Origin: Rostratula benghalensis
Taxonomy: Eukaryota; Chordata; Aves; Charadriiformes; Rostratulidae
Length of the DNA: 64,000 bases
Direction of reading: 5' to 3'
Assembly: GCA_013399305.1 (NCBI GenBank)
Contig: VXAI01000087.1
Coordinates: 2,918,276-2,982,275 of the forward strand
Of the stretch, positions 37,289-46,827 are shown piece by piece. Below the pieces are notes generated by a model. It made no database searches, was not told where the DNA came from, and was given only the letters and a program-made list of their open reading frames with translations. Numbering within the stretch: the first letter of the stretch is position 1; each line of letters begins with the position of its first letter. A program made the translations under genes and the position numbers.

Positions 37289-37679
37289 TGTCCTGGTTCC
37301 ATCAGGCGTAGGGTTTATTTTCATAATGAGCTGGGATGGGGTACAGATGGGAAGGCTGATCCAAACCAGCCAAAGGAGTACTGCATACATCAGTGGGTGA
37401 ACTGGTGGGGTGGAGGGGAGGAAATCACCACCTGGGAGAAGTTTGGGGTTTTCCTGGGTTTTGTTCAGTGAGCAGTGGTACATTAATTGTGTTTTGTATA
37501 TTCCTTTATCAGCATTATTGTTATTTTCCTCTTTCCTCTGCTGTTCTGTTAAACTGCCTTTATCTCAATGCACAGTTTTGCTTTTTTCTTCCGATTCTCC
37601 CCCTCTCCCACTGTTGGCAAGGTGTGAGTGAGCAATCATGTGGTTCTTTGTTGCCAGCTAGGGATAAACCACAGCAACA
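37289..37679 (+). mobile_element. Solo LTR, avian ERVL-type endogenous retrovirus
   Basis: It begins TGTCCTGGTTCCATCAGG and ends near GATAAACCACAGCAACA, giving the TG...CA ends of an LTR. Internal landmarks follow the common avian ERVL LTR in order: CTGATCCAAACCAGCCAAAG, GTGTTTTGTATATTCC, TTATTGTTATTTTCC, TTAAACTGCCTTTATCTCAA and TTCCGATTCTCCCCCTCTCC. The TTAAACTG segment is where the polyadenylation signal normally sits (ATTAAA in better copies). Relative to the pattern I recall, part of the 5' (U3) half is missing after about 37325. No gag, pol or env sequence is attached, so this is a solo LTR or fragment with no coding capacity. Its right end runs directly into CR1 sequence. Confidence 0.85.
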
Positions 37680-38240
37680 CAGAGAGCAGTCCTGAGCAGA
37701 AGGAGTTGGGAGTGACCGTGGACGAGAAGCTCTACATGAGCTGGCAGTGTACACTGGCAGCCCAGAACACCAACCCCATCCTGGGATACATCAAAAGAAG
37801 CGTGGACAGCAGGTTGCAGGAGGTGATTCTACCCCTCTACTCTGCTCTCATAACACCCACGTACTGTGGGAGTACTGTGTCCAGCTCTGGAGTCCTCAAC
37901 ATAGAAAGGACATGGACCTGTTAGAACAGTGGACCAAAGGTCCAGTGGAGGGCCAGGAAGATGATCAGAGGGATGGAGCACCTCTCCTGTGAGGACAGGC
38001 TGAGGGGGCCGGGCTTGTTCAGCCTCGAGAAGAGAAGGCTCCAGGGAGACCTTATAGCAGCCTTCCACGCTGGAACAGGTTGCCCAGGAAAGTGCTCCAT
38101 CCCTGGAAGTGTTTAAGGCCAGGCTGGATGGGGCTTTGAGCAACCTGCTTTGGTGGGAGGTGTCCTTGCCCATGGCAAAGGGTTGGAACTGGATGATCTT
38201 TAAGTTCCCTTCCAACTCTAAGCATTCTATGATTCTATGA
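37680..38240 (+). mobile_element. CR1 LINE, 5'-truncated, intact 3' tail, internal deletion
   Basis: Starting near GCAGTCCTGAGCAGAAGGAG it follows CR1 ORF2 through TGGACGAGAAGCTCTACATG, CATCCTGGGATACATCAAAA, GAGGTGATTCTACCCCTCTA, GGACATGGACCTGTTAGAAC, TTCAGCCTCGAGAAGAGAAG and GACCTTATAGCAGCCTTCCA. It then jumps directly to CTGGAACAGGTTGCCCAGG, skipping a block that normally encodes part of the C-terminal region. It ends with the diagnostic ATTCTATGATTCTATGA. This is the best-preserved mobile element here and probably the youngest. Small frameshifts remain, so it is inactive. Confidence 0.95.
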
Positions 38241-38245
38241 ATAAG
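38241..38245 (+). repeat. Right copy of ATAAG flanking the LTR-CR1 composite
   Basis: Follows the CR1 tail directly. The match extends to AATAAG if the last A of the tail is counted. See the left copy at 37284-37288. Confidence 0.6.
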
Positions 38246-38612
38246 ACAATAATTCCTTTAAAAATTAAATTTTATAGTGGCATAGTGAGGGTAATTTCTT
38301 GCCAAGTTTTCAGGTTTGCCACCTGTACAAAAGAACTGAGATGCCCATAAATATTTTAGAATGTAGGAGGTATGAGCCTAAGTACTAGTAAGCATTATAC
38401 CTGTACAAAACAGGTCAAAATAAAAAAGATATAAAGAATCTGTGGGAGGCAAAGCATAGAGGGCCATGGCTGGAGTGAAATGGAACTCAAACTAACCTAA
38501 ATTAACCATCATACACTTGATGACTGTAAATAATGAAATGAAAGCAGTTGATCATTACCAGAGCTCATTGGAAAGAGAAATGTGCTATTCCCTTCTGTGC
38601 AATCTCATCTAC
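38246..38612. other. Non-coding, nothing recognised
   Basis: AT-rich sequence between the CR1 tail and the minus-strand AATAAA at 38613-38618. If the minus-strand exon is real, the transcript would end inside this stretch near 38590-38603. Confidence 0.5.
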
Positions 38613-38618
38613 TTTATT
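38613..38618 (-). promoter_or_regulatory. Possible polyadenylation signal AATAAA for the minus-strand exon candidate
   Basis: TTTATT on plus, AATAAA on minus, about 315 bases downstream of the stop codon of the candidate exon at 38934-39155. AATAAA is frequent in AT-rich DNA, so this supports the exon only weakly. Confidence 0.3.
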
Positions 38619-38933
38619 ACATATAGAAGCTTATGGATGACGTACATACTGTGTTGCTGAAACATATACATCTACACTAAATGCTGAGAGGCTTTAAAAA
38701 AAAAAAAACCTACACAAAAAACCCTCCACCAAACTAGTTCAGAGTTTAAATGGCTTAAGTTTTATCTCTGAGTATACTTTTGTTTTTTCTCTTAAGTTAC
38801 TTAACTCCAATCCCATTATTTTCTGTTGCATTGTCAGGGGAGGAAGCGAGGAGGTGAAGCCAGAGAATCCAGACATTTAGACCCAAAAATTCATACCTGT
38901 CTTTTCAGGCAACTCAAATCCATCTATAGGTGT

Positions 38934-39155
38934 TCAGGACAATATTGGATTCTTTAGGGCCTCTGCTATCAACTCATACTCATCAAAACCAAGATGGCTC
39001 AGGTACTGCTGTGCAAGGACAGTAAGCAGTTGACTGAGACCTTTGTGAGCCTCTAAGGGTCTATGATTCAAATATTTATCCAGCTGGGTCTCATGTGGGA
39101 GTTCTGTAACAACACACTCTCCTGTGTGAGTGCCCAAACTTTCTGGTTCAACCAA
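38934..39155 (-). CDS. Candidate terminal coding exon, unrecognised protein
   Basis: On minus, a possible branch site (CTAAT near 39175-39179) and a pyrimidine-rich tract (TCTGTGTTTGTTTTCC) lead to an AAG acceptor. An open frame of 73 codons follows and ends in TGA at 38934-38936, with AATAAA about 315 bases further on. The peptide is markedly more protein-like than other open frames here: balanced charged residues, no low-complexity runs, and a probable amphipathic helix in its second half (segments HKGLSQLLTVLAQQYLSHLG and FDEYELIAEALKNPIL). The frame stays open 12 codons past the acceptor, so the start of the exon is set by the splice signal. I do not recognise the protein and see no domain. 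It would be the last exon of a minus-strand gene extending to higher coordinates. The alternative is a chance open frame, and the AAG acceptor is less common than CAG/TAG. Confidence 0.33.
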   Translation of the reverse strand: MVEPESLGTHTGECVVTELPHETQLDKYLNHRPLEAHKGLSQLLTVLAQQYLSHLGFDEYELIAEALKNPILS

Positions 39156-42100
39156 CTTGGAAAACAAACACAGAATTAGATGTTGGGACAGCTAACCCAT
39201 TGGTTTCTCTCCATATATTTAAGCCCTCCTGGAGCTGATGCAAAAACTTTTAGCTCTGTTTAAAGTTTTGTGGAATGAAGGTATTACACATTTCTGAGAA
39301 GAGCAAAGATACTCGTCTTTCCTAGCACCAGTGAGCCTACTCAGATTTGTTGTCTTGCAGTAGGCAAAGCATGATTCTCTCATGGAATGCTAAAAGGAAT
39401 TTGGCAGGTGGCACATCAGCTAAGCACATAATTTTAAAGACTTTCTATATTCAGCTTTACTATTGCATATTTCTGTTATTAAAGGGGAAAAATCGCTTAG
39501 TGTTAGCTGTTTTATCACATAAGCAAAGTAAATAAAGTCAAAATAATGAATCAGATACAGAGCATCATGTTCACACTAAAGGGATTAAAGGATGTACTAT
39601 TTGATATTATTTAATATTTATACTATTTGATAGCAGCTATTTCCTCCACAGGAAATATGAATAAGGAGACCAGTGATAACAGCCACTGCGCTACAGGAGA
39701 AAGCTTTCAGTACAGTTTATAAATCATATTGTGCTGTTTGGGGAGCCCTAAAGGTACTATGTTGAAAGGCTATAATGCATTAGAAGACTTTCAGTTTCAT
39801 GCATTTAATATTTCTCCTTGGTCTTTCCTATGTGGAAAATAGGAAACACAAACTTACACATTTTGGGTGCTTCTACACAGTGATTTTGTTACTAAAGGAG
39901 CAATTTTACTGTTTTATTGGTAATACAGGATAAACCTGTTCAATGAAAGCAAATAAAGTGACAAAGAGCCATTGAGCCACTGTGTCAGTGTTTTGGTAGA
40001 AGGTCACCCAGTGTTTGAGAAACATGGGTCTGTCATTTTGTTTAGGGATGTCACATTTCTTGTTTGCTGGATCCTTGTATGTTTTACCGCAGCAAACAGA
40101 GATGAAAATAAAAGGAAGAGGCAAAAAAAAGCAAACTGAAGCAACTCAGTATAGGGTAAAATAATAGAGAAAACCAGAACTAACAAAGAAAGTTTGCTTC
40201 ATACTGAATTTGTGCCATTTTAAGTGTTAGTTTTTTAACCCCTAGTATTGGTCTCTTCAAAGGAGTGAAATACTTTATCTTCTTGACAGAACAAATTGAG
40301 TGGAAAATTACATAAACCCCTCAGCAGATGTTCTTTCCCACATTGTTTGGGAATTTATCCCCATTACACAGTGCTTCTAAGGCCTATGCCAAGCTGAATG
40401 GGGACATTAGCAAAGTTGAAGATAAGTTTAGGTGAGCCGTATGCAAATGTTCTCATACCACCTCCTTCGTATTTTACAGTACCAGTCAACATCAGCATGG
40501 TCTTCTAATAAGTTTCTATCAAGAATATCTCTCTGTAGGTGCTAGACATATTGTATCTCCAGTGCAAATCCAATAAATGAGAACCTGCTTTTTTTCACTG
40601 AAGCAAAAGCCAAAGTCCAGACCTCTATAAATTCAGTATGCTATAATGAATGGGTCTTGGAGTCAAAACCAATTCCAGTTCCTACTGCCTGCAACATATC
40701 TATAGCTGTATCGCATACTAATCTCTGAAAATCAGATAGCATCTTCAAAATTATAATGCACACCAGTGAGTTAAGCATCTGTAGAACAGTAAGATTTGTC
40801 ATCCATCATTCAGTGAACAGCATAAGGCAACCTACCATCATCTAGTGCCAAGTGACATCTATCTAGATTGTCTGACTGTCCATCTAACTCTTAACTCTGC
40901 TGCAATCTTGATAATTTTTTTCTTTTTCTTTTTTTTTTTTTTTTAAATTAATATTTTTCAATGCACTGGTGGAGAATCCATGAAGTTTATGAATGAAAAT
41001 TACACATACTGTAACCAATGCACAGTGAAAATCTATTCAATAAATACCCATTAACCCTGTTTATGCATTAGCACATAAAGTACATTTCACCAATGAAAGT
41101 CACAGCAGAACAGCAAGTGAGATTTATAGCCCAAGCCCTAGAAGATACATCTGCAGCTGAGAAGTCCATGAAGAGATACACAGGAATCTGGGGATAAATC
41201 AACAATCCCATGCTCTGGGGTGCATCCACAAAGATATTAGAGACTACCTGCAGAGAAAACCGCCTCAGATTTCTCCTTGTTCTTCCTTGCCTCTAAAAAT
41301 ACATTGTGAATTGGGACAGCGGGAAAAAGAGACTTAAGAATTGCAACAAGAGATGAACAGTAGTGGAAGTTTTTCTCCACCGGGATTAATTAGTCTTCCT
41401 TGGCCTGGGAAGGATGGCATAAAGCAAATTCATTGGGTCTGAGAATTGGACAGAGCCTGATGTTTTGAAATAGAAGCAGTAATTTACACAGGAGAATAGT
41501 CAGGAGAAACGTGGATTCCTTCCACAACAGATAAATGCTGTTTGTGATGTTTCCAGTAACAGACCTAAAGGAGATAATTTTGGAAATGAAACATTACTGC
41601 ACTGATCAGTGGCTACTCTGAAATGATTCCTGGAACACTTTCTTCATGAGGTGATGAGCAACACTGGTGCAAAACCCAATAACACCATTAGATGAAAAGG
41701 ACATTTTTCAATAATATCAGTATCAACCAGAATAAATAAATTTCGACTTAAATAATTGTAAGTAACAATAGTTACCATGATTGAAATATTATATTATTAG
41801 ATAGAAACACAAAAGATACATACCATCCTAACAGGGATAGTAAAAAGAAATATATTAGTCATTACATTCAGAGATCTCAGACATCACTGTGGCTACTGGT
41901 CTAACTTTTTGCCAGAGCAACTGTATGTGTCACTATTCCGCAGTAGAGCCTAGTTAAAGGGAGTGTATTAATAAAGGTCTGTTATTCACAGAATGATTGC
42001 AAAGAGTTAATCCACCAATGGTGGATCTGATGTAACAATTTTCCATCATCCCTTCCCTCTCCCACAGCTGCTGAGTCTCTCTGGTGCTCTGGTTCAACCA

Positions 42101-43253
42101 GGAGGCCAGCTGCCTTCCTGGGAAACACTGCTGGAGGCTGACGATGCAAACACTTAACAGTCACAGATCCAGCTAAAATGGGACATGTTGAACCATTTTT
42201 AGCAGTCACATACTCAAAGCAATATCCTAGTCCATACCAATCTGAGGGTTACCTAAACAGGCCTCTAGCTTTAGACCAAGAGAGTCTAAAATAATAAGGA
42301 GGAAATAATTAGCTTTTGCTGCCATCTTCCCTGTCCATAAAGCTAAAGAAGCCAAAAAATTTTCTTTGAAAAACTATGGTCGAGGTTTACGGACATCTCA
42401 TATGCAACTTAATTAACAGAACAGCAGGTCTCTTTTCATTAGCAGAAGTTAATTAGTAAGCATCTTCTTTTTATGGACTTTGCATTGGGACAAATACAAG
42501 CCTTAACATTTTAAAAACATCAAGTGTGACCCAGGCTCAGATAGGCAAAAGCAGTTACAATATTTCTTCACTTCATGTGGCAAAATCTAGTTAACTTGAT
42601 TGCTAAATTCTTTCCTATTTTGTCAACAAAAGCACTTGTGCTGAGGACTGCTGCTCCTTTAGCTTTCTGAATACAGCTGTTTGTCTCCCTCACTTCAAGC
42701 TGAACAGCCAATTGAGTTAGATACTAGGGTTAGCATAAAATGTATGGAAAGGCTTAGACTCTTGAGAGACAACAGAGAGCATGCCAAGAGATGCTTGCAG
42801 TAACGGATAGGAGATGTCACAGGAACAGTGTGTCATACATCCTGGTACGCTAGGGCATGCAGAAGGTGGCACAATTCTTTAGCCAGCTTTCATTGTTCTA
42901 AGTCATTTCTGGAAGCTTTCCAAGGACTGTTAAATATAAGATATGCTGACTAATGATTCCCTAGACTAGAGACCATTGTGCTCTATGGATGTGCTGCAGC
43001 CTTTGTCTGGCCCACTGAGAACGTCTTCTGAAAGAGCAGATTGTTTCTCCAATGGTAATTTAAAGGTGACTATTTAAGAATTTCGCATGCCAGTTTAGCA
43101 GTATAAGTAGGGATTTGGGCTGGATTTCCACACTGAAATAATTTTATGAACTTCATTTGAAATACCTTACTGAATTGTTTGAAATACAGAATTTCAGTTC
43201 TATAAGGAGAGTTTATATGCTTTTACTCTATGATACTGTCTTTTTCACTTTAG
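39156..43253. other. Non-coding, nothing recognised
   Basis: 4.1 kb without recognised repeats. A poly-T of 16 lies at 40929-40944, and a 17-base inverted repeat (ATCCACCA, A, TGGTGGAT) at 42010-42026. Short open frames show no domain. Confidence 0.5.
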
Positions 43254-43301
43254 CCGTGGTAAGACTGAAATAAAACCCAACCACCTTATGACAGAAAGAA
43301 A
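43254..43301 (+). other. Candidate 48-bp microexon (unrecognised)
   Basis: A strong acceptor (TACTGTCTTTTTCACTTTAG) is followed 48 bases later by GAAA/GTAAGTATT, a near-perfect donor. Of three frames only one is open, reading RGKTEIKPNHLMTERK. The length is a multiple of three, so inclusion or skipping would keep frame. No protein is recognised and no partner exon is identified. Confidence 0.22.
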
Positions 43302-43518
43302 GTAAGTATTTGACTTTGGCCTGAAGCTTTCATCCTTGCTGCAACACAGAATTTCTGTTGGCAAAGGTGAAAACAAAATATAAAAAACCCCATCTGAGCC
43401 ACTCTGCACTAAATAAAATGTGTACAGGTTAATTTTGATTGAACTCAAATGGTAGAACTTAGCTCTCCTGTCTTCCAAAGAGATGCGAATTTTCACCACT
43501 GAATCTGAATGTTTGTTT

Positions 43519-43560
43519 TTTCTTTCTTTCTTTATATATACATATACATATATATATATA
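43519..43560. repeat. Compound microsatellite, (CTTT)n then (TA/CATA)n
   Basis: CTTT units run into TATATACATATACATA and a pure TA tract. Confidence 0.95.
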
Positions 43561-46049
43561 GTTTTTTTACTAGATCTTAATCTCGCCAAATGATAGAGGG
43601 AATGTTGACTGTAATGTGGAAATACTCATTGTGGATAAGGTTTTCAAAACTTGTATACCATATTTTACGTACATTTAGATCTCCATAGAACCTAAATCTG
43701 GCAAAGCCAAAACTCTTTGAAAGTGGGCTCCAGACAGGTAATATAGGAGTGTTTTGAGAATTTTACTTACTCTACTCAATATGTGTTCTCTACCTGTTGT
43801 GTAATAAGCAGTCATTTTTTTTGGTCTGCTTTAATATTCAGCGTCCCTGAGGCTAGAAGATTATATGCAAACAATGTTAATAGCATAATTTCTCTCCATA
43901 TTTCCAACACAGCCTGTCAATAAATCAAGTTTAAATAAATCCCAGTCCTGTAAGATAAGACAGTGTTTGTGATGTCTCCAGTTGCATTTTGGATATTTAT
44001 TATAAAATGTGTGTATCGTGCAGCATTGAAAATGAGCTTTGGTAGAGAAAAAGAAACAGAAATTCTATATCCTATGAGCTGGGAAAAAATCATAGTTGAA
44101 CAAACTTCAGTATGGAGCTGATAGAGGTACCTCAAACACAGTAGTATTCTTTTTTTCAGGTACATCACCTGAACCATATCTGTCCCTTCATGACTTCAGT
44201 TTTACCCACCGTGAATACTACCTGAACAACCCACGTGTGATTTGCAAGTCTTTCCCCTTCCTCTCTGCCTTATCTGCTTCTGTACAGTAGTACCCTTAAA
44301 AACATCCCTTGACAGCTAATTGTTTGAACCCACTCTAGGCCTCTCCATAATAAAAAGCAATAGCATCCTGTGGGACATTTGTTTTATCAGCAGCCCTTTA
44401 GCTAACACTCGGAATGAAATCCGCCACTGACTCTCAGTTGCAATCGTGAGATTTTTTCCAGGCACTGATAGAGGAATAGAAACATTTCTGGTCAGTACAG
44501 TGTCTCTTTGTCTAGCAGCCCTACAGCTACTGCAACATTTATGGTTTTGGTGCTCATGCTGAGGCCAGTGACAGCCACTTAGTTTAATCCCTCATCCGAT
44601 AGCCACATTTTTAAGTATCATAGCCCTCTGTACCCAAACAGTAACCTTGGATCATTTGCTAAAGTCTTCAAAGAGGAACCTACTTTTATAATCTGCTTTC
44701 AGCTGAGGGAGCAGATACTCCAAAGTTACAAACCTGCACTCACCATTCACTTCTTTTATGGTTTTCAGTAAAGTATTTAACTTTCCTGTCTTAGAGAGGT
44801 GTCTCTTTGGAAGATATTTTTCAGCAGCTGACCAGTTTGTTGCAGAAAGAGATATATTTTATTATGTCGATCAACTTTGATGGCTGAGCTGCTGGGAGGA
44901 TAGCTGCAGTCCAGTTGCTGTGTCCCACGTACTAACATCTTCGACCACTCCTGCCAGATTCAAAAATTTACATTACAGAACTGCTGCTACAGTCCTGCTA
45001 GTGTGGTGGTCAGACACAGGATATGCCTGGTGAATGTCCCTGATAACCAACTGAGTAGTTGATAGTTGTAGTCGATAGCACTGTATACTAGCTCTTTCAG
45101 GACACAGTTCATGAGATGCTGAAGTAGGTGTCTGAAACAGGGAAGATAAATTACACCTCTGTTGAGTCTGCAGGGAGTCCAGGCTGATTAGTTTAAATGT
45201 TGATGTCTCTATTGTAGCTTCACAGAGATAGCGGAGGGGAGTCACACTAAAAGAATGCCTCTTCAGGAGTAGCTATGTCATCTCTAATGTAATCCAAGCA
45301 CACAGAATTATCTTCTGTTTATACAATTTTATCTACATCTTGCATGTTAGCATAACCATTTTACATGGAAACTGCATTTTTACACCTCACTTGTTATAAC
45401 TATCCTAATAAACATTGCAGTGATTTTTGGCATGGTTCCCCTGCAAGATGCAATCAAAAGGGGTATTTTGAAAAAAATGAGTAGCACTTTTTATGGAGTT
45501 TCAAAATGAGCATATTCTTAGGGTTGGGCTGTGTCAGCCTGCCAAAACAAAAGGACAAGTGTTTAGGTTTATAAAGTTACTAATACTTGTTGAGCTATAA
45601 CTACATATAACAGTAACAACGACATAGTTTCTGAAGGCAGAAAATGAAATCAGTGAGTAGCTATCTGCCAGTCACACCATTCTAGGACATAGTTGATATA
45701 CAAGTGCTCATATTGTCCATAAATAGTCAGGCATGCCACCGTGCCTAAAACTGTCAAAACCTACTTGAGCTATTTACTAGCTCTTTCTACTTCCACCATT
45801 TTATAAGACTCTATCTTTTGTCTACAGGAGATAAACCCACGTTTACATTCATAGGTCATTCGTTGTAGCAGCTGAGTAGATTTATTCCACACTTTGGGAG
45901 CATCCAGAATTAGAAAAGATTCCTACCAACATCAGGTTTGCCTACACCTGAATGTTTCAAAATCAGTTACTGGCTTTCATATCAGGCTGAGAAACCAAGT
46001 AAAATAATTTCCTAGGAAGGCTATTCCATCTCAGTATTACTGGTAAACT
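43561..46049. other. Non-coding; one acceptor-flanked open stretch
   Basis: No repeat family recognised. The segment 44987-45131 on minus, listed separately, is the only part with a plausible exon look. Confidence 0.5.
44987..45131 (-). other. Weak candidate exon after a strong acceptor (unrecognised)
   Basis: On minus, TTTATCTTCCCTGTTTCAG is a strong acceptor. After it two frames are open. One, beginning one base in, runs 47 codons to TAG and reads HLLQHLMNCVLKELVYSAID at its start. The other continues to TAA near 44973. No good donor lies inside, so it would have to be a terminal exon. Two open frames at once argues for chance. Confidence 0.15.
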
Positions 46050-46640
46050 GATGTATTGAATCAGATCAGTTGTTCCTCTAATCCAGGAACATCTCTAACT
46101 GTGAGTAATGCCAGTTTCTTCAAATAAAAGTTTCAAGAAAGACTGTAGTGAACCCCTATTTAATTATCTGCCTGATGAATGGCTCTATTTCCCTCCTCTT
46201 TAAATCTCTGTTTATGCCTGAAGCACAAAATGTTTCAATGTTTTCCAAAAGAGTTGCTTTAGTTTTGTTTTAACACTTTTCACTATAGAGCTATAAATTT
46301 TTGTTTCCCATACACATTTTTTAATCCTTTTAAGGACTCATCTATGACAGTGAGATCCAGAGATAATTTTTTTTTTTTTTTCCAAAATACACATTTTGAT
46401 CCATTCTAACTTTTCTACCTTGCAGCCTCATTGATTACCTTTTGCTCCTGTATTTTGAGGAAAATTACATACAATTTTACAAAATAGCTTTTAGGATGCC
46501 CCTAACCTGCTAATCTTTGTCCCAGTCTTATTTAAACTACACACTTTATATGTCTATTTGCATTTCCTATACACTCTCAATTTTAACAAGATCCAGAAGG
46601 AGAACTCCCAGAAATTGTGATCAGCTTAGAAGAGTTTTCC
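46050..46640 (-). mobile_element. Ancient CR1-class LINE relic, antisense
   Basis: The plus strand opens with GAATCAGATCAGTTGTTCCT and CTAATCCAGGAACATCTCTA, then GTTTATGCCTGAAGCACAAA (46210-46229). Next comes the antisense of the 3' ORF2 region: TTGCAGCCTCATTGATTACC (46422-46441), TTGCTCCTGTATTTTGAGG and GGATGCCCCTAACCTGC. The order matches CR1-class copies common in reptiles and old bird DNA (a frequent reading is CATTGAATGCCCCTTGTTCTTGTATTATGAG, in pieces). A poly-T has expanded inside at 46367-46381. It is strongly diverged and non-coding. Confidence 0.65.
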
Positions 46641-46684
46641 ACTGAGTTCATCAAAAAAGAGGAGAAAGAGGAGCAGTGAATTTG

Positions 46685-46712
46685 AAAAAAAAAACAAACA
46701 ACAAACAAACAA
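46685..46712. repeat. A-rich (CAAA)n simple repeat
   Basis: Poly-A of nine followed by CAAACAACAAACAAACAAC. It directly follows the CR1-class relic and the purine-rich AAAGAGGAGAAAGAGGAG stretch. Confidence 0.85.
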
Positions 46713-46779
46713 CTAAACTCATGATTTATCTTTTATCAAATTCCAGGTATCTTAGGTAAGACATAAGTAGATATTTGAA

Positions 46780-46827
46780 GGGGAGGGGTTGGGGTTTGGT
46801 GAAGGGTAGCGGGGAGGGAGGGGAGGG
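46780..46827 (+). other. Tandem G-quadruplex-type G runs
   Basis: Two successive motifs on plus. At 46780-46806: GGGG, A, GGGG, TT, GGGG, a nine-base loop, GGG. At 46811-46827: GGGGAGGGAGGGGAGGG, four runs with single-base loops, the loop length that gives the most stable G4 structures in vitro. The surrounding kilobases are AT-rich, so the block stands out. Confidence 0.85.

Noticed and set aside
37628..37924. Plus-strand open frame of 98 codons as a host gene
   Set aside because: It is LTR end plus CR1 ORF2 sequence, so it is mobile-element debris.
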